Notes: generated by a model from the sequence alone, not told the origin. Positions 1-6,542 are shown, counted from the first letter of the stretch. The stretch is 6,886 bases of DNA from CAYPYI01 sp964415085 (GCA_964415085.1 CAYPYI010000071.1:1-6886); one strand, 5' to 3'. Numbers and translations are program-made.

Positions 1-17
1 TAAGAAGGTATTAAAAC

Positions 18-60
18 CTCATTAATATCTTCAAACTTTCGCTTAAATAATTTTATGACA
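18..60 (+). repeat. Copy 1 of a terminator-flanking repeat
   Basis: This segment begins CTCATTAATA and continues through TTCGCTTAAATAATT. It resembles positions 220-263, allowing one inserted base and several substitutions. A strong terminator hairpin starts 5 nt downstream, the same arrangement as copy 2, and the two copies lie about 202 nt apart. Read on the minus strand it is open (LFKRKFEDINEVL), but there is no usable start codon and copy 2 is frameshifted there, so coding is not supported. It may be a duplicated 3' untranslated region. Confidence 0.45.
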
Positions 61-65
61 CAACC

Positions 66-104
66 AAGAATAGGTAGAAGACTTTGTCTTCTACCTATTC
101 TTTT
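66..104 (+). terminator. Rho-independent terminator with 17-bp stem
   Basis: The left arm AAGAATAGGTAGAAGAC (66-82) pairs perfectly with the right arm (86-102) across a TTT loop, and the T-rich tail TTCTTTTAT follows. It most likely ends a + strand transcript entering from left of the window. The T-run is only moderate, but a perfect 17-bp stem is far above chance. Confidence 0.85.
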
Positions 105-219
105 ATGAAAGTTTTAACTTGAAATTATGACTATCATTATAATTTATAATTTTAAAATAAAAAAAATAAAAGAAGGAATGACTATACTAATAAAGAATAT
201 ATAATTATAGAGCTATTAA

Positions 220-263
220 CTCATTAATACTTTATAAATATTCGCCTAAATAATTATATAAAA
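220..263 (+). repeat. Copy 2 of the terminator-flanking repeat
   Basis: This is the partner of 18-60. It shares the opening CTCATTAATA and the later TTCGCCTAAATAATT, and similarity runs a few bases further upstream (TATTAA before the CTC in both). The terminator at 266-305 starts 3 nt downstream. I see no open frame or known RNA motif in it. Confidence 0.45.
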
Positions 264-265
264 CA

Positions 266-305
266 AAAAATCACGTAAGAGATACTTATCTTTTACGTGA
301 TTTTT
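266..305 (+). terminator. Rho-independent terminator with a stem of about 19 bp
   Basis: The arm AAAAATCACGTAA (266-278) pairs with TTACGTGATTTTT (293-305). The stem continues inward through GAGATA/TATCTT with one G-U pair, leaving a loop of about four bases. The A-run before and T-run after make it a textbook intrinsic terminator that might also work in reverse. No gene lies between it and the terminator at 66-104, so it implies either a short transcript starting in 105-220 or a relic of duplication. Confidence 0.85.
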
Positions 306-429
306 CTATAGATATATATATAATATTCAATAAAAAACAAGTTTGTTTTAGATCTTAAAAGACTCAAGGTAAAGTGCTAAAATATACCCCTAACTTTATT
401 GTTATATATATGGCTTTATGATATGATTT

Positions 430-493
430 AGGTATAAACAATGTCCCGATAAGTGAGCAAATGTAACAGGTGTAAAAATATATTTTTATACCT
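430..493 (+). other. Alternative hairpins, attenuator-like
   Basis: AGGTATAAA (430-438) is perfectly complementary to TTTATACCT (485-493). The same right arm can instead pair with GGTGTAAAAA (469-478) in a local hairpin spanning 469-492, followed by a T-rich stretch. Two exclusive pairings sharing one arm is the layout of a transcription attenuator. The tail lacks a clean T-run and no ligand-binding core is recognised, so function is inferred only. Confidence 0.3.
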
Positions 494-522
494 TATATTT
501 CTTTAAATTTGCTAATTTTAAG

Positions 523-541
523 AATAATTAGTAATAATTAG
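523..541. repeat. 10-bp-period direct repeat AATAATTAG
   Basis: AATAATTAG occurs at 523-531 and again at 533-541. An upstream GCTAATT (511-517) is the inverse of the last seven bases (AATTAGC, 536-542). A spacing of one helical turn is typical of paired sites for a dimeric regulator, though in AT-rich DNA this could be chance. Confidence 0.35.
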
Positions 542-587
542 CGGACTTTACATAATATATGGTATAAGTATCAAATTATGATAAAAT

Positions 588-607
588 ACACTTGTAAACA
601 CTTGTTA
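588..607. repeat. 10-bp-period direct repeat ACACTTGTWA
   Basis: ACACTTGTAA (588-597) is followed directly by ACACTTGTTA (598-607), identical at 9 of 10 positions. The motif is less AT-rich than its surroundings, which makes chance less likely. It lies about 200 bp upstream of the lipoprotein gene and could be a tandem regulator site. Confidence 0.4.
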
Positions 608-693
608 GGGATATAAGTTTTAGTAATTTGAAAAGTAAAAAATTAATTTTCTTTTATTGAAAAGGGGCGATTAATGGCTTAAGGTAAAGATTG

Positions 694-712
694 TTTTAAT
701 AATTTATTAAAA
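694..712. repeat. 19-bp palindrome upstream of the promoter candidate
   Basis: The arms TTTTAATAA (694-702) and TTATTAAAA (704-712) are perfect inverses around a single T. It lies about 30 bp upstream of the -35-like TTGTTT at 744. It could be an operator, but pure A/T content lowers its weight. Confidence 0.25.
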
Positions 713-743
713 TAAAAATCTAAATCAATATTTACGCTTTAAT

Positions 744-771
744 TTGTTTTTGTTATTTTTAAAAATATACA
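744..771 (+). promoter_or_regulatory. Candidate promoter for the importer operon
   Basis: TTGTTT (744-749) and TATACA (766-771) are separated by 16 bp. Transcription would start near 778 and leave a leader of about 25 nt containing the AGGAGG at 791-796. Both boxes match consensus only partly, and the extended -10-like TGGTATAAG at 560-568 is an alternative giving a leader of over 200 nt. Confidence 0.35.
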
Positions 772-803
772 AATAGAACTTACAATATCAAGGAGGAAGA
801 AAA

Positions 804-1901
804 ATGAATACTAAAATGAAAAGATTATTAAGTATTTTATTAGTAGCAGTACTTAGTTTATCACTAGTAGCATGTGGTGGTAAAAATGACAAAGAAGAGC
901 CAAATACACCAGTAACAGATGGAGAAAATAAAGGTGAAGATACACAAAAAGAAGATCCACTTAAAATTGGTTATGTAGTAGCAGGTCAATTAGGAGACAA
1001 ATCAACAAATGATAACTTTATGGATGGTCTTCAAAAATACGCAGATGAAACAGGAGCTTTAATTACTCCAGTTGAATGTGCAGAACTTGCAGATCACGAA
1101 GCAAATGCTAGAAACTTCGCAGAACAAGGATATGACATGGTAGTTGTTGGATTATATTCAGTGGCTGACCAAATAGCAGAACTTGCACCACAATATCCAG
1201 ATACAATGTTCTGGGTTAATGGTGGATATGTAGATGGAATAGAAAACTACCACGGATGTAACTTACAATCAGCAGATGTTAACTTTTTAGTAGGAGCATT
1301 CTCAGTTTACATGTCAGAAGAATTAGGTCATGGAGAAAAAGCAGGATGGGTTGGAGGTCAACGTAATCCATTCTTAGAACAAGGACAATATGGATTTAGC
1401 GCAGGAGCTAAATATGCAGGTGGAGATAGTGTAATTGCTTATGTTGGTAACTTTACTGACTCAGCAAAGGGTAAAGAAATTGCAATGCAAATGTATGACA
1501 ATGGTGTTCATATAATCCAAGGCTGGGCTGGTGGAGCAGGACACGGAGTTCACCAAGCAGCAGATGCTTTAGGAGGAGATTTCTACTCATCAGGAGGAGG
1601 AAACTTAGAAGGACAATTCGACCTTGCAAAACAAATGCTAACTTGCGCAGGTGTAGGTGAAGCAGAAGCTGTATATAATGCATGTGTTGACTTTGAAAAG
1701 GGAGAACTTAAAGGTGGAGTTTATGACTATGGTGTTAAAGAAGGAGTAAATGACATAGTTTATAATCCAGGTGAACTTGGAGATATAATTCCAGAAGAAA
1801 TTAAAGTAAAAATTGATGAAATAAGAGAAAAAATAAAATCAGGTGAAATTGTAGCTCCTCAAACTGAAGATGAGTACAATGAATTTGTAAATAATCTATA
1901 A
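804..1901 (+). CDS. BMP-family (PnrA/NupN-like) ABC transporter substrate-binding lipoprotein
   Basis: This 365-residue exported protein should capture the ligand outside the cell and deliver it to the permease pair encoded downstream. It has a lipoprotein signal peptide: basic KMKR at 4-7, hydrophobic 8-23, and lipobox LVAC with the lipidated cysteine at 24. A charged linker runs to about residue 53, followed by a two-lobed BMP domain. Family landmarks are GQLGDKS (61-67), VVVGLYSVADQI (113-124), GWAGGAGHGV (240-249) and GVYDYGVKEG (305-314). The start is fixed by AGGAGG at 791-796, 7 nt upstream. Where related nucleoside receptors usually carry a VDSDQ-like motif, this protein seems to read SSGGGN (262-267), so the ligand may differ; that placement is by eye. 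Four further cysteines (92, 151, 281, 294) are present. A purine nucleoside is the family default ligand, but it is not proven here. Confidence 0.92.
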   Translation: MNTKMKRLLSILLVAVLSLSLVACGGKNDKEEPNTPVTDGENKGEDTQKEDPLKIGYVVAGQLGDKSTNDNFMDGLQKYADETGALITPVECAELADHEANARNFAEQGYDMVVVGLYSVADQIAELAPQYPDTMFWVNGGYVDGIENYHGCNLQSADVNFLVGAFSVYMSEELGHGEKAGWVGGQRNPFLEQGQYGFSAGAKYAGGDSVIAYVGNFTDSAKGKEIAMQMYDNGVHIIQGWAGGAGHGVHQAADALGGDFYSSGGGNLEGQFDLAKQMLTCAGVGEAEAVYNACVDFEKGELKGGVYDYGVKEGVNDIVYNPGELGDIIPEEIKVKIDEIREKIKSGEIVAPQTEDEYNEFVNNL

Positions 1902-1934
1902 TATCTCTTAAAGAGGAAAAAAGGAGATGTAAAG

Positions 1935-3473
1935 ATGGAATATATTAATTCTGTTGAAATGAAAAACATAAGCATGCAGTTTCCTGGAGTACTTGCTAAT
2001 GATGATATTAACTTTTCTGTAAGAAAAGGAGAAATACACGCATTAGTTGGAGAAAATGGTGCAGGAAAAACAACTCTTATGAATATTCTTTATGGACTTT
2101 ATGTACCAACTAAAGGAGAAATCATAATTGATGGTGAGCATGTTAAATTCTACTCTCCTATAGATGCAATGGCTAAAGGAATCGGCATGGTGCACCAGCA
2201 CTTCATGCTGATTCCTAAGCATACAGTTGCAGAGAATATAGTACTTGGAGTAGAACCTAAAAAGGGACTAATTTTTCAAAGAGATGAAGCAGAAAGAAAA
2301 GTAAAAGAAATAAGTGATAAATATAACTTCTACGTAGATCCAAAAGCTAAAGTATCAGATATATCATTTGGTATGCAGCAAAGAGTAGAAATTGTAAAAG
2401 CCTTATACCGTGGAGCAGAAATACTAATACTTGATGAACCTACAGCAATGTTAACTCCACAAGAGATAGATGAACTTGGAAATGTATTGCAAGATTTAAA
2501 AAAACATGGTAAAACTATAATAATAATTACTCATAAACTAAAAGAAGTAATGGCCTTTAGTGATAGAGTAACAGTTCTAAGAGCAGGAAAATATATAGGA
2601 ACTGTAGATACTGAAAATACAAATCCAGAAGAGATAACCTATATGATGGTAGGAAGAAATATTAGTAAAATAGAAAAACTAGAAGTAGATAAAGATAAAG
2701 AAACACTACTTGAAGTTAAAAACTTAAGCTATGAAGATAGATTTAAAAAGCATGTGAAAAATGTATCCTTTGAGCTTAAAAAAGGAGAAATCCTAGGAAT
2801 AGCAGGAATAGATGGTAGTGGTCAAAATGAACTTATGAGTTTAATATCAGGAGCTTTAAAACCTGATGCTGGTAGTGTTATTCTTGATGGAGAAGAAATT
2901 ACAAATGAAGAGATAATAAATAGAAGAAAAAAAGGAGTAACAAGTATTCCTTATGATAGACAAAAGTTAGGATTAGTACTTGATGGATCAATTCAAGAGA
3001 ACTTACTTTTAGGTTCACCTACTCCTGAAAAATTTCTAAAAAATAAAATATGGTTACAACCAGGAAAGATAAAAGAAATTGCAGAAGAGGGAATAAATAG
3101 ATATAAAATAAGAGCAAATGGTCCAAAAACTATAGTAAAAACCTTATCTGGTGGTAACCAACAAAAGGTAATAGTTGCAAGAGAGGTTAATGAAAATGCA
3201 AAAGTAATATTAGCAAATCAACCTACTCGTGGAGTAGATATAGGGGCAATAGAGCTTATACATAGATCCCTAGTAGACTTAAGAAATAAAGGACAAGCCA
3301 TATTACTAGTTAGCCTAGAGCTAGATGAGGTAATGGAGCTTAGTGATAGGATAGCTGTAATGTATGATGGAGAAATAATGGACATAGTAGATGCAGATAA
3401 AATTACGCGTGAAGAAATAGGCTTCCTGATGGTAGGACATAAAAGGCAGGAGGAGAAGATAGATGGAAAATAA
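1935..3473 (+). CDS. ABC transporter ATP-binding protein with two nucleotide-binding domains (NupO/YufO-like)
   Basis: A 512-residue cytoplasmic ATPase that powers the importer. Domain 1 has Walker A GENGAGKTT (39-47), Q-loop Gln88, a weak signature SFGMQQ (144-149), Walker B ILILDEPT (163-170) and switch His200. Domain 2 has a Walker A-like GIDGSGQNE without the lysine (291-299), a consensus signature LSGGNQQK (404-411), ANQPTRGVD (427-435) in place of Walker B, and Ser459 near the expected switch histidine. The composite site using Walker A/B of domain 1 and the signature of domain 2 therefore looks competent, and the other looks degenerate. Length and layout fit the sugar/nucleoside importer class (RbsA-like). 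The gene starts 33 nt after the lipoprotein stop, with AGGAG at 1922-1926 and an 8-nt spacer. Its end overlaps the next gene. Confidence 0.95.
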   Translation: MEYINSVEMKNISMQFPGVLANDDINFSVRKGEIHALVGENGAGKTTLMNILYGLYVPTKGEIIIDGEHVKFYSPIDAMAKGIGMVHQHFMLIPKHTVAENIVLGVEPKKGLIFQRDEAERKVKEISDKYNFYVDPKAKVSDISFGMQQRVEIVKALYRGAEILILDEPTAMLTPQEIDELGNVLQDLKKHGKTIIIITHKLKEVMAFSDRVTVLRAGKYIGTVDTENTNPEEITYMMVGRNISKIEKLEVDKDKETLLEVKNLSYEDRFKKHVKNVSFELKKGEILGIAGIDGSGQNELMSLISGALKPDAGSVILDGEEITNEEIINRRKKGVTSIPYDRQKLGLVLDGSIQENLLLGSPTPEKFLKNKIWLQPGKIKEIAEEGINRYKIRANGPKTIVKTLSGGNQQKVIVAREVNENAKVILANQPTRGVDIGAIELIHRSLVDLRNKGQAILLVSLELDEVMELSDRIAVMYDGEIMDIVDADKITREEIGFLMVGHKRQEEKIDGK

Positions 3474-4569
3474 TCAAAATAAACAAGGAAAAATAAGTAA
3501 AACAAAAAGACTAAATTTAGAAGTAGTTTTAGTTCCTTTACTTATTATATTAATGGCTTTAATATTTGCATCCCTTTTAATACTTTTAGTAGGTAAAAGT
3601 CCAAAGCTTGCATTTACTGCCTTAATAAAAGGATCCCTTGGTAACAAGAGTGCCTTAATATACACAATAAATAAAGCTGTTCCAATATGTATATGTTCAT
3701 TTGCAGTAGCATTTTCATATTTTGGAGGAGTATTTAATATAGGGGTTGAAGGACAACTTCAAATAGGAGCATTATTTGCAGTAGTAGCAGGATACTTTTT
3801 TAAAGGACTTCCACCATTTATACATATTCCAGTAACACTTTTATTTGGAGCATTAGGTGGAATGATATGGTCACTAGTGCCAGCTGTTCTTCATATAGAA
3901 AGAAAGGTAAACATTATAGTTTTATGCTTATTTATGAACTATATTGCAGAATTTTTACTTCAATACTTTATTTATGGGCCACTAAAATCAGCACAGTCTT
4001 TAATACCAGCAACATATGAAATAGCTGAAAGTGCAAAAATTCCAAACATGATAGATGGGGCACATAAATTATCCTATGCATTTATAATAGTAATAATACT
4101 AGCTGTAATTCTTCAAATATACTTTAAGAAAACATATAGTGGATATGAATTAAAAATGACAGGTAAAAATCCAGAAGCTGCATACTTTTTTGGTTTAAAA
4201 ACTAAAAAATACTTATATCTTTCAATTCTTGTAGCAGGACTTTTAGGAGGAATTGCAGGAGCTGTAGAAATTCAAGGAAGATATTATAGAATAATAGACG
4301 GCTTTGCATCGGGAGCAGGATTTGATGGAATAACAATAGCACTTCTTGCAAATGGTAATACATTTGGGATGATAATAGGAAGTTTTATCTTTGGAGCAAT
4401 ACGTGCTGGAGCTACAAACATGCAGATGTTAGCAGGAGTTCCTTCACAAATAATACAAGCTGTACAAGGATTTTTAATGTTAGCAATAGCAGTTCAAAGA
4501 ATATTCCCACAATTTATTAAAGTATTTAAAAACAGAAAAGATGCAAAAAGGAGTGTTGATAATGTTTGA
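3463..4569 (+). CDS. ABC transporter permease, first subunit (NupP/YufP-like)
   Basis: A 368-residue inner-membrane subunit of the BPD_transp_2 type. After a basic cytoplasmic N-terminus (MENNQNKQGKISKTKR) a first hydrophobic helix spans about 21-43. Further segments lie near 66-88, 101-118, 121-142, 149-171, 203-221, 250-268, 285-312 and 328-347. Family motifs are FNIGVEGQLQIGA (91-103), the cytoplasmic coupling loop TGKNPEAAYFFGL (233-245) and GFDGITIALLANGN (286-299). The start overlaps the ATPase stop by 11 nt and is preceded by AGGAGG at 3448-3453, so translational coupling is likely. It should pair with the downstream permease to form the channel. It is a little longer than its partner, as is usual for the first permease in NupPQ-type operons. 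Confidence 0.94.
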   Translation: MENNQNKQGKISKTKRLNLEVVLVPLLIILMALIFASLLILLVGKSPKLAFTALIKGSLGNKSALIYTINKAVPICICSFAVAFSYFGGVFNIGVEGQLQIGALFAVVAGYFFKGLPPFIHIPVTLLFGALGGMIWSLVPAVLHIERKVNIIVLCLFMNYIAEFLLQYFIYGPLKSAQSLIPATYEIAESAKIPNMIDGAHKLSYAFIIVIILAVILQIYFKKTYSGYELKMTGKNPEAAYFFGLKTKKYLYLSILVAGLLGGIAGAVEIQGRYYRIIDGFASGAGFDGITIALLANGNTFGMIIGSFIFGAIRAGATNMQMLAGVPSQIIQAVQGFLMLAIAVQRIFPQFIKVFKNRKDAKRSVDNV

Positions 4570-5494
4570 TACAAGTTTTGTAATGGCAATAGTAGTTTCT
4601 ACACTTCGTATGGCAACACCTATTACCATAGGAGCTTTAGGAACACTATTTGCAGAACAATCAGGAACAATGAACCTTGGAGCTGAAGGTATGATGACAA
4701 TGGGAGCATTCTTTGCAGTACTAGGAACCTATGCAACAGGTAATGCTTGGATTGGAGTTTTATGTGGAATGTTAGCAGGGGGATTAATAGCCCTACTTCA
4801 TGGGTTTATATGTATAGAAATAGGTGGAATGCAAAACTTAAGTGGACTTGGACTTAACATGTTTTGTCTAGGACTTACAGCCTTTTTACTTAGAGTAGTA
4901 TTTAACACAGGAATATCACCATCAGTTGAATCACTTTGGAGCACACCAATGCTTGCAAATGTGCCAGTGATAGGAAGATTCCTAGCAGCAATGAGTCCTT
5001 TAGTATATATATCAATACTACTTATATTTATAGTTTGGTTTATACTAAATAAGACAGCTTTTGGTCTTAGAATGTGGGCAGCAGGAGATGATCCTAAAAC
5101 TTTAGAAACAGCAGGTATAAATGTTTGGAGAATAAGATATATCTGTATAATACTTTGTGGATGTCTAGTAGGACTAGGTGGAGCATATTTATCCCTAGGA
5201 CAAATGGATAAATATGTAGATGGAATGATAGTTGGTAAAGGTATGCTTGCATTCGTTGCAGTAAAAATGGGTAGATATAAACCATTTCAAGTATTTCTAA
5301 TGTCACTTATATTTGGTTTTTTCGATGCCTTACAAATGCAGTTACAACTTAATCCAGCAGTAACTATAGCACCAGAACTTATTCAAATGATTCCATATGT
5401 TGGAGCAATTATAATAATGAGTATGCAAAAAACAGATAACATATTCCCAAGAGCCTTTGGTGAACCATATGTTAAAAATAAGTATAAGTTTTAA
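4562..5494 (+). CDS. ABC transporter permease, second subunit (NupQ/YufQ-like)
   Basis: A 310-residue inner-membrane permease forming the other half of the channel. I start it at 4562 rather than the in-frame ATG at 4541, because AAGGAG (4548-4553) sits 8 nt before 4562 and would otherwise lie inside the coding region; 4541 has no ribosome binding site. This start overlaps the previous stop by 8 nt. Motifs are GTMNLGAEGMMTMGAF (35-50), the cytoplasmic loop FGLRMWAAGDDPKTLETAGI (167-186) and the late GKGMLAFVAVKMGRYKP (225-241), which corresponds to the GRGFIALA...GxxxP stretch of the family. Hydrophobic segments fall near 7-30, 40-58, 62-83, 95-113, 142-162, 192-212, 240-257 and 270-287. No convincing terminator follows before the esterase gene. 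Confidence 0.94.
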   Translation: MFDTSFVMAIVVSTLRMATPITIGALGTLFAEQSGTMNLGAEGMMTMGAFFAVLGTYATGNAWIGVLCGMLAGGLIALLHGFICIEIGGMQNLSGLGLNMFCLGLTAFLLRVVFNTGISPSVESLWSTPMLANVPVIGRFLAAMSPLVYISILLIFIVWFILNKTAFGLRMWAAGDDPKTLETAGINVWRIRYICIILCGCLVGLGGAYLSLGQMDKYVDGMIVGKGMLAFVAVKMGRYKPFQVFLMSLIFGFFDALQMQLQLNPAVTIAPELIQMIPYVGAIIIMSMQKTDNIFPRAFGEPYVKNKYKF

Positions 5495-5578
5495 GTAAGT
5501 AAATAAAATATATATTAATATATAAAAGATATGCATAAAAAAATATATAAAAATATACTTAAATAAAGGAGAATACTA

Positions 5579-6388
5579 ATGGCAATATTCAGATGTAGCT
5601 ACTACTCAACTACACTACAAACAGAAACAAAGTTAGTAGTAACAATTCCTGGACCATTTTTAATATCAGAAGAGGAGATAAGCTTAGAAAATCAGTTTAA
5701 TAGAAAAAGAAAATATCCTGTAGTCTACCTTTTACATGGAGCAACAGATAATGAAGAAGGTTGGTTAAGATATACAAGTGTGGAAAGATATGCAAGAGAA
5801 AAAGGCGTAGCCTTAGTACTTCCTTATGTAGAAAACAGCTTCTACTTAGACATGGAATTTGGGCCAAAGTATTATAAATTTATAAGCGAAGAATTACCAA
5901 TGTTCATAAATGCAAACTTTCAGTCTATTTCAAATAAAAGAGAAGATACATTTGTAGCAGGACTATCTATGGGAGGATATGGTGCACTACTTTTAGCCTT
6001 AAGACAGCCTGAAAGATTTAGTAAGGTTGCAAGTCTATCAGGAGCAGTAGATCCATATACACTATTTAAAACTAATTCACTTTCAAATTTAAATGAAGTA
6101 AGTATATTTGGTGATATAGAAAAGATACCAGCTAGTGATGTAGATTTAAAATATCTGTTAGAAAAAAACTTAAAAGATGAAAAAGATATACCAAAAATAT
6201 ATCTATCTTGTGGAACAGAAGATTTTCTTTATGATATGAATCAAGACTTTTTATCTTTCTGTAAAGAAAAAGATGTAGATATAACTTACGAAGAAGGACC
6301 AGGAGAACACAGTTGGGACTTTTGGGATAAGTATATACAAAATGCTTNNNNNNNNNNAGAAATAAAGTGGAATGATGAGATTAAATAA
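5579..6388 (+). CDS. Putative serine esterase (esterase D / S-formylglutathione hydrolase-like), C-terminus interrupted by an assembly gap
   Basis: An alpha/beta hydrolase without signal peptide or membrane segments, so probably cytosolic. It has oxyanion-region LLHG (51-54), nucleophile motif GLSMGG with Ser130 (128-133), likely acid Asp215 in CGTEDFLYD (211-219) and likely His244 in GEHSWDFWD (240-250). These form a complete catalytic triad in the right order for the PF00756 putative esterase family. AGGAG at 5567-5571 with a 7-nt spacer supports the start. Ten N at 6348-6357 cover residues 257-260. The tail EIKWNDEIK after the gap is correct only if the gap really is 10 bases, so the stop at 6386-6388 is provisional. 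The core fold ends before the gap, so activity need not be affected. The gene lies 84 nt after the importer, so co-transcription is likely. The substrate is unknown; an acyl or acetyl ester linked to the imported ligand is a hypothesis. Confidence 0.88.
   Translation: MAIFRCSYYSTTLQTETKLVVTIPGPFLISEEEISLENQFNRKRKYPVVYLLHGATDNEEGWLRYTSVERYAREKGVALVLPYVENSFYLDMEFGPKYYKFISEELPMFINANFQSISNKREDTFVAGLSMGGYGALLLALRQPERFSKVASLSGAVDPYTLFKTNSLSNLNEVSIFGDIEKIPASDVDLKYLLEKNLKDEKDIPKIYLSCGTEDFLYDMNQDFLSFCKEKDVDITYEEGPGEHSWDFWDKYIQNAXXXXEIKWNDEIK
6348..6357. other. Run of 10 N (assembly gap)
   Basis: Ten undetermined bases lie inside the 3' end of the esterase gene. A round number of N is often a placeholder, so the real gap may be longer or shorter. 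The reading frame and stop after it are therefore uncertain. Confidence 0.99.
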
Positions 6389-6467
6389 TATGAGGTCTTA
6401 CTTCTTTTTAACAAATCTTAATTTTTAGAAAGAGTGAAGCCCTTATATTCCATATATGTTTAAAAAC

Positions 6468-6515
6468 AAAAGATGCAAAAGGTAGCTAGTAGTTATCTTC
6501 TTTGCATCTTTTTTG
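6468..6515. terminator. Rho-independent terminator, probably bidirectional
   Basis: AAAAGATGCAAA (6468-6479) pairs with TTTGCATCTTTT (6501-6512). The stem continues inward, after a small bulge, through AGGTAG/TTATCT. The + strand exits into TTTTTTGTG and the minus strand exits into TTTTGTTTTTAAAC, so both directions have a T-rich tail. It is the first strong terminator after the lipoprotein promoter and probably ends the importer-esterase transcript. The reverse tail suggests a convergent gene to the right of the window. Confidence 0.85.
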
Positions 6516-6523
6516 TGTTATTA

Positions 6524-6539
6524 GATTGTTTAAACAATC
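6524..6539. repeat. Perfect 16-bp palindrome GATTGTTTAAACAATC
   Basis: The sequence is identical on both strands with no spacer, the geometry of a dimeric regulator site rather than an RNA hairpin. It lies just after the terminator and 3 bp before the next palindrome. Confidence 0.5.
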
Positions 6540-6542
6540 AAC

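Larger units (their letters stand above)
308..803 (+). other. Gene-free leader region upstream of the importer operon
   Basis: About 500 nt with no ORF that has a ribosome binding site. It contains an alternative hairpin system (430-493), two 10-bp-phased direct repeats (523-541 and 588-607), an extended -10-like TGGTATAAG at 560-568, a 19-bp palindrome (694-712) and a proximal promoter candidate (744-771). I looked for the conserved cores of purine, glycine, lysine, TPP, cobalamin, SAM and c-di-GMP riboswitches and did not recognise any. The stretch around 443-470 is less AT-rich than its surroundings and could be an old insertion remnant, but this is not provable here. Confidence 0.6.

Noticed and set aside
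2..25. Possible last codons of an upstream + strand gene (KKVLKPH then stop)
   Set aside because: Eight codons at the window edge prove nothing, and another stop (TAA at 1-3) sits in a different frame. The terminator at 66-104 does suggest that some gene ends nearby.
1..120. Minus-strand open frame through repeat copy 1 (LFKRKFEDINEVL)
   Set aside because: It has no ATG or ribosome binding site, runs through the perfect terminator hairpin, and the related copy at 220-263 is frameshifted. A non-coding repeat explains it as well.
178..204. Tiny ORF MTILIKNI after AGAAGGA
   Set aside because: The purine-rich stretch touches the ATG directly, too close for a ribosome binding site, and eight codons are within chance.
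540..620. Purine riboswitch suggested by AATATATGG and TTGTAAAC
   Set aside because: The conserved TTTCTACC and CCGTAAA loops and the closing helix are absent, although a purine riboswitch would have suited a nucleoside importer.
1453..1683. Minus-strand open frame inside the lipoprotein gene
   Set aside because: It is antisense to a strongly supported coding region, has low-complexity leucine-rich content and no ribosome binding site.
3218..3505. Minus-strand open frame across the ATPase-permease junction
   Set aside because: It is a shadow of the two real overlapping genes, with serine-rich composition and no family features.
4541..4561. Upstream start for the second permease (MQKGVLI extension)
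   Set aside because: There is no ribosome binding site before 4541, and the good AAGGAG at 4548-4553 is placed for the ATG at 4562.
5509..5524. 16-bp palindrome TATATATTAATATATA between permease and esterase, considered as a terminator
   Set aside because: It is purely alternating A/T without G-C pairs or a T-run, so termination is unlikely. It probably reflects base composition.
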